Assembly (NCBI GenBank): GCA_012521815.1 | Contig: JAAYLR010000200.1 | Span: 1-40,632, forward strand | Reading direction: 5' to 3' | Length of the DNA: 40,632 nucleotides | From: Acidobacteriota bacterium | GTDB taxonomy: Bacteria; Acidobacteriota; Thermoanaerobaculia; Multivoradales; JAGPDF01 | In this document: positions 32,998 through 40,632 of the stretch, in pieces | Position numbering within the stretch: the stretch's first letter is position 1 | How the letters are laid out: the number at the start of each line of letters is the position of its first letter | Translations under genes and position numbers: made by a program | The notes under the pieces: model-generated | What the model saw: only the letters and a program-made list of their open reading frames with translations | What the model was told of the DNA's origin: nothing | Databases searched by the model: none

Positions 32998-33873
32998 ATG
33001 CTGCGTGAACGGTCCGCCTTCTCCCTCCCCGGCCTCCTCACCTTCCCGCTCCTGCTCGTCGCGATCGCTCTCTTCGTGCGGCAGTTCTCGCGGGCCGCCA
33101 CGAGCGGTGCCGCCGGCTCGGCGCTCTTCGGCATCGTCGGCGCCGCCATCGCCTTCTTCCTCCTCTTCGGGCATTTCCGGGTCGAGCCGAACCAGGGGAA
33201 GGTCCTCCTGCTCTTCGGCGCCTACCGGGGAACGGTCCGCCAGGCCGGGCTCCGCTGGGCGAACCCGCTGCTCTCGAAGCGCTCCCTCTCGCTGCGGGTG
33301 CGCAACTTCGAGACCGAGCGGCTGAAGGTCAACGACCACGACGGCAACCCGATCGAGATCGCGACGGTGGTCGTCTGGCAGGTCGTCGACACCGCCGAGG
33401 CGGCGTTCCAGGTCGACAACTACGAGAACTTCGTCGAAGTCCAGAGCGAGGCGGCGCTGCGCAACCTCGCGACCCGCTACGCCTACGACAGCCACGCCGG
33501 GGAGGAGGTCATGTCGCTGCGCGGCAACACCGGCGAGGTGGCCGCGCACCTGCGCGAGGAGATCCAGGAGCGGCTCGAGCAGGCCGGGGTCCGGGTCATC
33601 GAGGCGCGGATCAGCCACCTCGCTTACGCCCCGGAGATCGCCCAGGCGATGCTCCAGCGCCAGCAGGCGAGCGCGATCATCGCGGCGCGCCAGCGGATCG
33701 TCGACGGCGCGGTGGGGATGGTCGAGATGGCGCTCGACAAGCTCTCGGAGAAGAACGTCGTCCGGCTCGACGAGGAGCGGAAGGCGGCGATGGTCTCCAA
33801 CCTGCTCGTCGTCCTCTGCAGCGACCGGGCGGCGAGCCCGGTGGTCAACGCCGGCTCGCTCTACACGGGCTGA
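32998..33873 (+). CDS. SPFH-domain membrane protein
   Basis: A 291-residue protein with two N-terminal membrane segments ([33 protein letters not shown]) and then an SPFH/band-7 domain: [98 protein letters not shown] and [24 protein letters not shown] proteins form membrane-associated ring oligomers and scaffold proteases or lipids. The ATG at 32998 follows AAAGGAGAT. Two small genes follow in the same operon: an RHH protein 9 bp later and a zinc-ribbon protein overlapping that. Confidence 0.9.
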   Translation: MLRERSAFSLPGLLTFPLLLVAIALFVRQFSRAATSGAAGSALFGIVGAAIAFFLLFGHFRVEPNQGKVLLLFGAYRGTVRQAGLRWANPLLSKRSLSLRVRNFETERLKVNDHDGNPIEIATVVVWQVVDTAEAAFQVDNYENFVEVQSEAALRNLATRYAYDSHAGEEVMSLRGNTGEVAAHLREEIQERLEQAGVRVIEARISHLAYAPEIAQAMLQRQQASAIIAARQRIVDGAVGMVEMALDKLSEKNVVRLDEERKAAMVSNLLVVLCSDRAASPVVNAGSLYTG

Positions 33874-33882
33874 CGCGAGGGG

Positions 33883-34098
33883 ATGGCGGAGCGCAAGGCG
33901 TTCCTGCTGCGGCTCGATCCGCGGATCCACGACGCCCTCCAGCGCTGGGCCGCGGACGAGCTGCGGAGCGTGAACGCCCAGATCGAGTTCCTGCTGCGCC
34001 GGGCGCTCGCCGAACGGGGGCGGCTGCGGCAGGCGGACGAAGAGGACGATCGCCGGACGCCGGCACGGCCCGGCGCCGAAGGGAGGGGAGATGGCTGA
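33883..34098 (+). CDS. Arc-like ribbon-helix-helix protein
   Basis: A 71-residue protein whose first 45 residues (KAFLLRLDPRIHDALQRWAA, ELRSVNAQIEFLLRRAL) match Arc/MetJ ribbon-helix-helix DNA-binding domains; LLRLDP is the beta-ribbon and NAQIEFLLR the second helix. The tail is charged and disordered. RHH proteins are usually repressors or antitoxins, but no toxin gene is adjacent. It lies between an SPFH membrane protein and a zinc-ribbon gene, overlapping the latter by eight bases. It may regulate the operon or pair with the SPFH protein. Confidence 0.82.
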   Translation: MAERKAFLLRLDPRIHDALQRWAADELRSVNAQIEFLLRRALAERGRLRQADEEDDRRTPARPGAEGRGDG

Positions 34099-34336
34099 AC
34101 CGCGTTGCGCCAAGTGCGGCGCCAAGACCGAGGAGGGGTTCCTGCTCCTTCAGGCACGGCATTCGATTCCGCGAAATCCAGGGCTCTCCTCGGCGGTCGG
34201 CACCTGGGTGGAGGGCCCGGTGAAGTATGGCTTCTTCGGTCTGGTCCTGCGAAAGCGCCGCCGGTACAGGGTGACGCTGCGCCGCTGCACCCGCTGCGGT
34301 TACGTCGAGACCTGGGCGACCGACCCGGTCTCCTGA
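34091..34336 (+). CDS. small zinc-ribbon protein
   Basis: An 81-residue protein with two CxxC knuckles, CAKC (residues 6-9) and CTRC (residues 66-69), separated by a basic, aromatic centre (YGFFGLVLRKRRRYRV). This is a four-Cys zinc ribbon. It could bind nucleic acid or protein; no family name is certain. The ATG at 34091 has GGGAGG-type sequence upstream and overlaps the RHH stop by eight bases. It ends the SPFH operon. Confidence 0.75.
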   Translation: MAEPRCAKCGAKTEEGFLLLQARHSIPRNPGLSSAVGTWVEGPVKYGFFGLVLRKRRRYRVTLRRCTRCGYVETWATDPVS

Positions 34337-34366
34337 AGGGCGCTCCCGGTCGCGCGGCGAATCGCA

Positions 34367-34390
34367 CCGTTCCCTACCGGAACGGGTAGG
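34367..34390. promoter_or_regulatory. two overlapping inverted repeats upstream of maeB
   Basis: CCGTTCC-CTACC-GGAACGG (34367-34385) and CCTACC-GGAACG-GGTAGG (34373-34390) share bases and exclude each other as hairpins. They end 21 bp before the maeB -10 box, a place for an operator. No T-tract follows, so a terminator is unlikely. Confidence 0.45.
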
Positions 34391-34411
34391 TTCCCCCTCC
34401 CGCGACGGGTC

Positions 34412-34417
34412 TAGACT
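34412..34417 (+). promoter_or_regulatory. -10 box adjacent to the maeB start codon
   Basis: TAGACT six bases before the ATG at 34424 with CTTTTC between, so no Shine-Dalgarno; a leaderless transcript is likely. No clear -35. Confidence 0.42.
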
Positions 34418-34423
34418 CTTTTC

Positions 34424-36700
34424 ATGACCAAGATCACGAAAGAGTTGGCGCTCGCCTACCACGCGAGCGAACCGAAAGGCAAAGTCTCCGTCGTCCCCAC
34501 CAAGGCCACCGCCACCCAGCTCGACCTCTCTCTCGCCTACACCCCCGGCGTCGCCGAGCCGTGCCTCGAGATCGCCCGGGACCCCCTCCTCGCCTACGAG
34601 TACACCTCGAAGGGAAACCTCGTCGCGGTGATCAGCAACGGCACCGCGGTGCTCGGCCTCGGCGACATCGGCGCCATCGCCGGCAAGCCGGTGATGGAGG
34701 GCAAGGGCGTCCTCTTCAAGCGGTTCGCGGGGATCGACGTCTTCGACATCGAGCTCGACACCCACGACCCGGAGGAGATCATCCGCACGGTGAAGCTCCT
34801 CGAGCCGACCTTCGGCGGCATCAACCTCGAGGACATCAAGGCGCCGGAGTGCTTCGAGATCGAGCAGCGGCTCAAGAAGATGATGGCGATCCCGGTCTTC
34901 CACGACGACCAGCACGGGACCGCGATCATCTCCGGCGCCGCGCTCCTCAACGCCTGCGAGCTCGCCGGCAAGAAGATCGACGAGCTCAAGGTCGTCTTCC
35001 TCGGTGCCGGCGCCGCGGCCTTCGGCTGCGTCTGGCTCTATCTCCTCCTCGGGGTGAAGAAGGAAAACATCGTCCTCTGCGATCGCCGGGGCGTCATCTA
35101 CAAGGGACGGGAAGGGGACAAGGACCGCTACAAGATCGAATACGCGGCCGAGACCGAGGCGCGCACCATCGCCGACGCGCTGCGCGGCGCCGACGTCCTC
35201 GTCGGCCTCTCCGGGCCGAACCTCGTCACCGCCGAGATGCTCCGCTCGATGGCCGCGAACCCGATCGTCTTCGCGATGGCCAACCCGGTGCCGGAGATCT
35301 CCTACGACGACGCGATGGCCGCCCGCCCCGACGTGATCATGGCCACCGGGCGCAGCGACTACCCGAACCAGGTCAACAACGTGCTCGGCTTCCCGTTCAT
35401 CTTCCGCGGGGCGCTCGACGTGCGCGCCACCGACATCAACGACGAGATGAAGCTGGCCGCCGCGCAGGCGCTCGCCGCCCTCGCCCGCGAGGACGTCCCC
35501 GACTCCGTGCTCAAGGCGTACGGCCTGACGAGCCTCCGCTTCGGGCGCGACTACCTGATCCCGAAGCCGTTCGACTACCGGGTGCTGCTCACCGTCGCCC
35601 CGGCGGTCGCCGAGGCGGCGATGCGCACCGGCGTCGCCCGGCAGCCGATCGCCAGCCGCGAGGAGTACATCCGGCAGCTCGAGCACCTGATCTCCCGGCG
35701 CATGGAGCTGATGCAGCGCCTCGTCGACCGGGCGAAGCAGTCCCCGAAGCGGATCGTCTTCCCCGAGGGGGATCAGGAGAAGATCGTCCGCGCCGCGAAG
35801 ATCCTGGTCGACCAGGAGGTGGCGCACCCGGTGCTCCTCGCCCGCTACGACGAGGTCCACACCCGCCTCGCCGAGCTCGGGGTGCCCGAGGGCAGCGTCA
35901 CGGTCATCCGCCCGACGGCCTTCCCCGACCGGGAGCGGTACGCCCAGGCGCTGCACGAACGGCGGCGCCGCGAGGGCCTCACCCTGGAGGACGCCCGCGA
36001 GCAGCTGCGCCAGCCCAACACCTTCGGCGCCACGATGGTCGCGCTCGGGGAGGCCGACGGGCTCGTCTCCGGCCTGACCGGCGAGTATTCGGACACGATC
36101 CGGCCGGCGCTGCAGGCGGTCGGTACCGCCAAGGGAGTGAAGCGGGTCTGCGGCTGCTACATCCTCGTGCTCAAGGACCGCCTCTTCTTCCTCGCCGACA
36201 CCACGGTCAACATCGATCCCGACGCCGAGACGCTGGCCGACATCGCGCTGCTCACCGCCCGGTTCGCCCGTCGGTTCGACATCGTGCCGCGGGTGGCGAT
36301 GCTCTCCTTCTCCAACTTCGGCGCCCACAAGCATCCGTCTGCGGTCAAGATGCGCCGGGCCACCGAGATCCTCCACCGCGACCATCCCGATCTGATCGCC
36401 GACGGCGAGATGCAGGCCGACACCGCGGTCGTGGAGTCGATCCTGCGCGGCACCTACCCCTGGTCGCGTCTCGATCAGCCCGCCAACATCCTCGTCTTCC
36501 CGGAGCTGCAGTCGGCCAACATCGCCTACAAGCTGATCTGGCGCCTGGCCGACGCCGAGGCGATCGGTCCGGTGCTGCTCGGCATGGGCCGGCCGGTCCA
36601 CGTGCTGCAGCGCGGCGTGGAGGTTTCCGACATCGTCAACATGGCGACCCTCTGCGTCCTCGACGCCCAGGTGCTCGAGCGGAGCCGCCTCCAGGGCTGA
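34424..36700 (+). CDS. maeB: NADP-dependent malic enzyme fused to phosphotransacetylase-like domain
   Basis: A 758-residue MaeB protein decarboxylating malate to pyruvate with NADP reduction. The malic domain shows [47 protein letters not shown] and the metal site [14 protein letters not shown]. The NADP fold [17 protein letters not shown] follows. From about residue 430 a phosphate acetyltransferase-like domain begins ([71 protein letters not shown]). In known MaeB this domain does not make acetyl phosphate but mediates acetyl-CoA control and oligomerisation. Length matches the family. Leaderless start suggested. Confidence 0.95.
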   Translation: MTKITKELALAYHASEPKGKVSVVPTKATATQLDLSLAYTPGVAEPCLEIARDPLLAYEYTSKGNLVAVISNGTAVLGLGDIGAIAGKPVMEGKGVLFKRFAGIDVFDIELDTHDPEEIIRTVKLLEPTFGGINLEDIKAPECFEIEQRLKKMMAIPVFHDDQHGTAIISGAALLNACELAGKKIDELKVVFLGAGAAAFGCVWLYLLLGVKKENIVLCDRRGVIYKGREGDKDRYKIEYAAETEARTIADALRGADVLVGLSGPNLVTAEMLRSMAANPIVFAMANPVPEISYDDAMAARPDVIMATGRSDYPNQVNNVLGFPFIFRGALDVRATDINDEMKLAAAQALAALAREDVPDSVLKAYGLTSLRFGRDYLIPKPFDYRVLLTVAPAVAEAAMRTGVARQPIASREEYIRQLEHLISRRMELMQRLVDRAKQSPKRIVFPEGDQEKIVRAAKILVDQEVAHPVLLARYDEVHTRLAELGVPEGSVTVIRPTAFPDRERYAQALHERRRREGLTLEDAREQLRQPNTFGATMVALGEADGLVSGLTGEYSDTIRPALQAVGTAKGVKRVCGCYILVLKDRLFFLADTTVNIDPDAETLADIALLTARFARRFDIVPRVAMLSFSNFGAHKHPSAVKMRRATEILHRDHPDLIADGEMQADTAVVESILRGTYPWSRLDQPANILVFPELQSANIAYKLIWRLADAEAIGPVLLGMGRPVHVLQRGVEVSDIVNMATLCVLDAQVLERSRLQG

Positions 36701-36716
36701 CGGTCCCACCCTCATT

Positions 36717-36748
36717 CGGACTGCTGGTAGACTCCTCCCAGCAGTCCG
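36717..36748. promoter_or_regulatory. 11-bp inverted repeat embracing a -10 box upstream of the CsgG-family gene
   Basis: CGGACTGCTGG (36717-36727) pairs perfectly with CCAGCAGTCCG (36738-36748). The ten-base loop begins with TAGACT (36728-36733), which with TGG at 36725-36727 forms an extended -10. No T-tract follows, so an operator or cruciform is as likely as a maeB terminator. Confidence 0.5.
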
Positions 36749-36774
36749 GCACGGGTGTTGCTTTGTCTCGTATC

Positions 36775-36807
36775 CCGTCGCCGCCCGGACGAACCGGACG
36801 GCGACGG
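36775..36807 (+). promoter_or_regulatory. stable hairpin in the CsgG-family gene 5' leader
   Basis: CCGTCGCCG (36775-36783) pairs with CGGCGACGG (36799-36807), with an inner CCGG/CCGG stem and ACGAA loop. It sits about 57 nt before the ATG in a predicted 124-nt leader, without a following T-tract. Confidence 0.5.
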
Positions 36808-36863
36808 CAGCGAGCAGGCCAAACGACGAACGACGACCCGGAAGGGTCCCACGGAGGTAGGAG

Positions 36864-37484
36864 ATGAGAAGGCTGGCTATCCTCGGACTCGGCATCCTGC
36901 TGCTCGGCGCGACGGTTGCGACCGTCGCCTCGGCCCAGAGCACGAAGCCGCGCATCGCGGTGCTCGAGTTCAAGAACAAGGCGGACAACCAGTGGTGGTA
37001 CCACGGTGGTGCGGCAGCGATGCAGGACGTCTTCGTCACCGAGCTGGTCAAGAGCGGCAAGTTCCGCGTCATCGACCGCGAACAGCTGGCCGCTCTGATG
37101 CAGGAGAAGAACCTCTCGCTCGCCGGCGACATCGACCCGGCCACCGCCATCAAGGCCGGCAAACTGCTCGGCTGTCAGTACTTCCTCACCGGCGCGGTGA
37201 CCGAGTACGGGATGGAAGGGGCGGACGTCAATACGCCAGGGTTTCGCGGGCTCCCCAGCGTGTCGGTGCGCAAGAAGAAGTTCACCGCAGCCGCCAACGC
37301 CCGCATCATCGACACCACGACGGGCGAGATCGTCTGGGCCGACGAGGGTCGCGCCGAAGAGGGAACGGCCAACGTGAGAGTCGGCGGGGCCGGCGGCGGC
37401 GTGGACGACCAGCGAATGTTCGACAAGGTGATGAAGCCGATCATCCAGCAGCTGGTCGCCAGCATCAAGAACGCCGACATCTGA
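36864..37484 (+). CDS. CsgG-family exported protein
   Basis: A 206-residue protein with signal peptide (LAILGLGILLLGATVATVASA, cleaved near AQS). The mature part has the CsgG-type alpha/beta core: RIAVLEFKNKADNQWWYHGG, MQDVFVTELVKSGKFRVIDREQLAALMQEKNL, AIKAGKLLGCQYFLTGAVTEY and ANARIIDTTTGEIVWADEGRA. CsgG of E. coli forms the curli secretion pore, but most homologues, including those with no Cys at the signal cleavage site as here, are periplasmic or envelope proteins of unknown role. ATG 36864 follows GGAGGTAGGAG. It is convergent with the pseudokinase-TonB gene. Confidence 0.88.
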   Translation: MRRLAILGLGILLLGATVATVASAQSTKPRIAVLEFKNKADNQWWYHGGAAAMQDVFVTELVKSGKFRVIDREQLAALMQEKNLSLAGDIDPATAIKAGKLLGCQYFLTGAVTEYGMEGADVNTPGFRGLPSVSVRKKKFTAAANARIIDTTTGEIVWADEGRAEEGTANVRVGGAGGGVDDQRMFDKVMKPIIQQLVASIKNADI

Positions 37485-37533
37485 GGCGTTTCCGCCCGCG
37501 CCGCTCCCACTTCCGGAGCGACACCAGAAAAAC

Positions 37534-37561
37534 GAGGGCCGGGGCAATCGCCCCGGCCCTC
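37534..37561. terminator. bidirectional terminator between the CsgG-family and pseudokinase-TonB genes
   Basis: GAGGGCCGGGGC (37534-37545), loop AATC, GCCCCGGCCCTC (37550-37561), a perfect 12-bp stem. AAAAAAC precedes it, giving a T-run on the minus strand, and TTCATAT follows on the plus strand. It can end both convergent transcripts. Confidence 0.85.
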
Positions 37562-37602
37562 TTCATATCCGCCAGACCGTCAGGCGGCGTACCGGCGGCG
37601 CC

Positions 37603-39510
37603 TCAGCGCAGCTTGAAGACCACCTTCATATCGGTCCACATCCTGCCCGGGACGCCATCCTTCGTCGCCGGTGCGAAGACGGTCGCCTTGGCCGCAGCGA
37701 TCGCTGCCTCGTCGAACCCGAGACCGGCCTTCTCCGGCACCGTCGCATCGATCACCTGGCCGCGCTCGTCGACCAGCACGCGCACCGTCACCACGGCCTC
37801 GCGACTCATCCGCTTGGCCGCCGGCGGATAGACGGCCTGTGCAGAACGGGTCACCCGGGGCGCCACGACTCCCGGACCGGCGGTCAGGATCCCGCCACCG
37901 CCACGCGCTGGCGCCGCGGGGGCCGGGGTGGGTGCCACGACCGGCGCGGCGGCCGTGGGCGCCGGGGTCGGGGCGGCCGTGGGCGCCGGGGCCGGGGTTG
38001 CAGCCGCTGCCGCCGCCGGGGTCACCGGGGTGACCGGGGTCGGGGTGACGGCCGGCGGCGCAGCCGGCTCCACCGGGGCCGGAGCCGCGGGGGTCACCGC
38101 CGCGACCGGCGCGGGGGCCGAAGCCGGGGCGCTGGGAGCTGCCGCGGCAGCGCGGGCCTTCTGCGCCTCCTCCAGTTGCCGCTGGAGCGCCTTGATCTCG
38201 TCGGCCTGCTTGTCCGAGGCCGCCTTGAGACCCTCCTGCATCTGGATGCGCTGCTGCTCGAGCGCCTGATCGAGCAGCTCCTGGATCTGCTCCGGAGTCA
38301 TCCCCGGAGCCGCCGGTTCCGCCGCCGCGGGAGCCTCCGGCGGCGGCTTGGTGCCACCCCGCCCGAGGAGGAAGAAGCCACCGAGGGCGAGGAGCACCAC
38401 GGCGGCCGCGACCCCGCCGATCAGACCGATCGGGAGCGGCTTCTTCGCCGCCCCCCCCGCGGGAAGGCCGTACTCCTCCTCGAGCGACCGCGCCGGCGCC
38501 GGCGGCGCCGCCGCCGGGACGGCGGGTGCCGGCGTGGGAGCGGCGACCGGCCGCAGCTCCTCGGGCGTGACCCGGATCGTCTTCTCCGATTCGATCTCCT
38601 GGCTCTCCCGGTCGATCTCCTCGCGGAAGAGCGAATGCATGTAGAAGGCGAGGTTGAAGGTGGTCGGGTTGTAGTGGCCGTCGGCCATCAGGCCCGAGAT
38701 CGCCTTGTGCCAGGCGGCCGCGTCGGGGAGGCGCTGATCGCGCGGCGCCAGGCTCTGCTGGAGGAGGTCGGCGAGCGGCGGCGGCAGCGGCGTACCCTCC
38801 ACCGCCAGCGTCGCCTGGCCGAGCAGAGCGCCCGCCCCCTGCGGACCGGCGGCGAACCGCTCGCCGGTGAGCAGCTCGTAGAGCAGCACCCCGAGGCTGT
38901 AAACGTCGTCGGCCTTGTGCGGCGGCTGTCCGGCGAGCGTCTCGGGCGGCAGGTAGCGGGCGAAAGCGTCCTTGAGGAGGGGATGTCCCGCCGAGCTCCG
39001 CAGGCCCCCCGCCACCTCGAAGCCGAGCAGCCGCGTCTCTCCCTCGTTGGAGACCATGATCAGGTGCGGCACGAGGAAGCCGTGCAGCACCCGCCCGCTC
39101 TGGGTCCGGGTCTCGTAGGCCACCGCGAGCCCCATCGCGGTGCGCTCGGCGATCAGCAGCCCGTGATCGAAGGAGATCGGACTGTTCCGTTTGCGCGCCT
39201 GATCGATCAGGGCTCCGAGATGGCGGCCGGAGATGTAGTCGTAGGCGACGAACGGCACCCGGCCGACCTGACCGAGATCGACGCAGAGCCCCAGGTTCGG
39301 GCTGCGCAGCGCCTGCGCGAGCGGCCCCTGTGCCTCGAGGTGGTCGGCGAGACGGCCGCCGTCGACTCCCTGGCCGTTGAAGACGCGCAGCAGCAGGACC
39401 CGCTCGAGCCCGCTCTTGCCCACCTTGCCAGCCCGGAAGGTCTCCCCGAGCGCATCTTCCCCGAGCTTCTTCAGCAACAGATAGCTGCCGAACTGCTCCC
39501 TCGTGTTCAT
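37603..39510 (-). CDS. pseudokinase - transmembrane - coiled coil - TonB C-terminal fusion protein
   Basis: A 635-residue membrane protein. Residues 1-275 have a Ser/Thr-kinase fold: FGSYLLLKKLGEDALGETF (Gly-loop region), RYLPPETLAG (APE) and ADDVYSLGVLLYELLTGERF. Catalytic residues are gone: the VAIK Lys is Arg 42, HRD reads HGF (143-145), the DLKPxN segment is degenerate, and DFG reads GFE (163-165), so it should not phosphorylate. A single membrane segment (about 359-383, PIGLIGGVAAAVVLLALGGFFLL) follows. A coiled coil (405-455), an Ala/Pro linker (456-535) and a TonB C-terminal domain (545-635, VYPPAAKRMSREAVVTVRVLVDERG, ATKDGVPGRMWTDMKVVFKL) would lie in the periplasm. ATG 39510 follows GGAGGAGAGG. 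The architecture is unusual. Confidence 0.85.
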   Translation of the reverse strand: MNTREQFGSYLLLKKLGEDALGETFRAGKVGKSGLERVLLLRVFNGQGVDGGRLADHLEAQGPLAQALRSPNLGLCVDLGQVGRVPFVAYDYISGRHLGALIDQARKRNSPISFDHGLLIAERTAMGLAVAYETRTQSGRVLHGFLVPHLIMVSNEGETRLLGFEVAGGLRSSAGHPLLKDAFARYLPPETLAGQPPHKADDVYSLGVLLYELLTGERFAAGPQGAGALLGQATLAVEGTPLPPPLADLLQQSLAPRDQRLPDAAAWHKAISGLMADGHYNPTTFNLAFYMHSLFREEIDRESQEIESEKTIRVTPEELRPVAAPTPAPAVPAAAPPAPARSLEEEYGLPAGGAAKKPLPIGLIGGVAAAVVLLALGGFFLLGRGGTKPPPEAPAAAEPAAPGMTPEQIQELLDQALEQQRIQMQEGLKAASDKQADEIKALQRQLEEAQKARAAAAAPSAPASAPAPVAAVTPAAPAPVEPAAPPAVTPTPVTPVTPAAAAAATPAPAPTAAPTPAPTAAAPVVAPTPAPAAPARGGGGILTAGPGVVAPRVTRSAQAVYPPAAKRMSREAVVTVRVLVDERGQVIDATVPEKAGLGFDEAAIAAAKATVFAPATKDGVPGRMWTDMKVVFKLR

Positions 39511-39584
39511 CCTCTCCTCCTCCAGCCAGCTGATCGTGGGCCCTTCGCCACGTGGGCCCTGCAGGGTCGGGATCACCTGCGGCC

Positions 39585-39614
39585 TGAATACGGCCGCCCG
39601 CCCGGCTCTGTAAA
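39585..39614 (-). promoter_or_regulatory. promoter of the pseudokinase-TonB gene
   Basis: Minus strand TTTACA (39609-39614), 18 bp, TATTCA (39585-39590). It predicts a leader of about 65 nt containing a 9-bp direct repeat GGGCCCACG (39535-39543, 39551-39559) before the ribosome binding site. Confidence 0.45.
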
Positions 39615-40632
39615 CTATCTCACACCGCCCCGGGCGGCGAGCGCCTCTTCCCGCTCCCGGCGCCACCGCTCCCGCCAGTACTGCCGCTGCCAGCGCTCCA
39701 CCGCCCGGGAGTGCTCGGCGAGCGTGCGGGAGAAGACGTGGGAGCCGTCGTTCCGGCTCACGAAATAGAGGGCGTCGGTCGCCGCCGGCCGCATCGCCGC
39801 CTGCAGGCTCCCGAGCCCCGGCGAGCAGATCGGGGTCGGAGGGAGGCCCGGGCGCCGGTAGGTGTTGTACGGGGAGTCTTCGGTCAGGTGATGGCGCTTC
39901 AGGTTCCCGTCCCAGGTGCCGGCGAGCTTCAGGCCGTAGATGATCGTCGGATCGGCGCCGAGCGTCATCCCGATCCGCAGCCGGTTGGCGTAGACGCCGG
40001 CGATGAGCGGCCGCTCCTCGTCGAGCCGGGCCTCCTTCTCCACGAGGCTCGCCAGCGTCACGAGGGTGCGCAGCGGCGGGGCCTCGGCCGGCGCCAGGGG
40101 TTCGACGTCCGCGGCGAAACGGCGGCGGAAGTTGCCGACCATCTCCGCGGCCACCGCCTCGGCTCCCGGAGCACGGGGAAAGTGGTAGGTATCGGGGAAG
40201 AGATACCCCTCGAGGTTCGTGGCCTCCGGGTCGAGATCGGCCACCAGCCCGGGCCGGGAGAAGGCCGCGAGGAGCTCTTCGCTCCCGGCGACCCCGGCCG
40301 TCGCGAGCGCCTCGGCGGTCTCGGTGAGGGTGAGCCCTTCGACCACCGTGACCCGGTGGAGGGCGACCTCCCCGCGCTGCAGCTTGGCGATGATGTCGAG
40401 AGGCGCGGCCGGCCCGGCGAAGCGGTACTCCCCCGCATGAAGGGGAGGATCGCCGAGACGGTGGACCAGCCAGAGCCGCGCCCAGCGGGTCTCGGGCAGC
40501 ACGCCGGCGGCGGCGAGTCGCGAAAGGATCGCGCTCCCGCTCGATCCCGGTGGGATCGTGACGAAGATCTCCTCGCCCGCGAACCCCTGATACGGGGTCG
40601 TGAGGAGACGCCAGCCGCGCCAGAAGGCGTAC
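39615..40632 (-). CDS. mltG: endolytic transglycosylase MltG, partial
   Basis: The C-terminal 338 residues of MltG; the 5' end, with the membrane anchor, is beyond the right edge. MltG cuts nascent peptidoglycan strands. FVTIPPGSSGSAILSRLAAAGVL begins the LysM-like part. VVEGLTLTETAEALA, TNLEGYLFPDTYHFPR, LASLVEKEARLDEERPLIAGVYANRL (with the catalytic Glu), GADPTIIYGL and SPYNTYRRPGLPPTPICSPG are the family signatures. It ends in a basic tail. A TAG stop at 39615 is followed within a few bases by the promoter of the pseudokinase-TonB gene. Confidence 0.94.
   Translation of the reverse strand, partial: YAFWRGWRLLTTPYQGFAGEEIFVTIPPGSSGSAILSRLAAAGVLPETRWARLWLVHRLGDPPLHAGEYRFAGPAAPLDIIAKLQRGEVALHRVTVVEGLTLTETAEALATAGVAGSEELLAAFSRPGLVADLDPEATNLEGYLFPDTYHFPRAPGAEAVAAEMVGNFRRRFAADVEPLAPAEAPPLRTLVTLASLVEKEARLDEERPLIAGVYANRLRIGMTLGADPTIIYGLKLAGTWDGNLKRHHLTEDSPYNTYRRPGLPPTPICSPGLGSLQAAMRPAATDALYFVSRNDGSHVFSRTLAEHSRAVERWQRQYWRERWRREREEALAARGGVR

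Noticed and set aside
33845-37162. An 1105-residue minus-strand frame antisense to maeB and the CsgG-family gene
   Set aside because: Composition is that of an antisense shadow (rich in Glu/Val/Asp/Arg/His) and maeB on the other strand has a full set of family motifs.
37900-38130. Repeats of about 24 bp in GC-rich DNA
   Set aside because: They encode the Ala/Pro linker of the pseudokinase-TonB protein; no separate element is needed.

Overview
The window is a GC-rich (roughly 70% by eye), densely coded bacterial chromosome segment with no rRNA, no tRNA I could recognise, no CRISPR array and no intact transposase. A secreted VWFA-related protein of the type common in Acidobacteriota, Gram-negative envelope genes (TolC, RND adaptor, DUF481, CsgG, TonB) and overall gene style suggest an Acidobacteriota-like organism, perhaps class Thermoanaerobaculia. 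This is inference from gene content, not a phylogeny.

Layout. 1-2439 (minus): a metal (probably Cu/Ag) efflux operon, Cys-rich exported protein > TolC-type outer-membrane factor > RND adaptor with three heavy-metal-binding modules, cut by the window edge. 2551-4206 (plus): SDR oxidoreductase, LOG-like Rossmann protein, YciA-type thioesterase. 4257-7081 (minus): adenine deaminase translationally coupled to a secreted beta-helix-like protein. 7234-10251 (plus): Zn/Cd-type P1B ATPase and a DUF481 outer-membrane protein. 10256-13339 (minus): FadM/YbgC-type thioesterase, EamA transporter, hexapeptide acetyltransferase, MscS channel. 13446-18836 (plus): polytopic membrane protein, then DUF1015-serA-serC.

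18.9-25.3 kb is the accessory part. It holds a decayed exported-protein gene, an RHH/PIN toxin-antitoxin pair with an 8-bp-period operator array, a sensor kinase/sigma54-activator pair, and a convergent exported Gly-rich protein. The last has a good sigma54 promoter match and two upstream activator-like sites. Two 266-bp direct repeats (19582-19847, 24029-24294) bracket this block. The second repeat carries a truncated PIN gene that abuts a nitroreductase gene of clearly lower GC, probably acquired.

25.3-40.6 kb: VWFA-related protein (minus), Ski2-like DUF3516 helicase (plus), transhydrogenase pntAB-pntB without the NAD-binding alpha-1 subunit (minus), succinate-semialdehyde-type dehydrogenase (minus), an SPFH - RHH - zinc-ribbon operon (plus), malic enzyme-phosphotransacetylase maeB (plus), a CsgG-family lipoprotein-like gene (plus), a membrane-spanning pseudokinase-TonB fusion (minus), and mltG (minus, cut by the edge).

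Most striking: the pseudokinase-TonB fusion; the ZraPSR-like kinase/activator/exported-protein set with sigma54 control signals; the four-fold 8-bp operator in the toxin-antitoxin promoter; and a set of genes whose -10 box lies only 6-9 nt from the start codon with no ribosome binding site, suggesting frequent leaderless mRNAs. All functional calls rest on reading motifs by eye.
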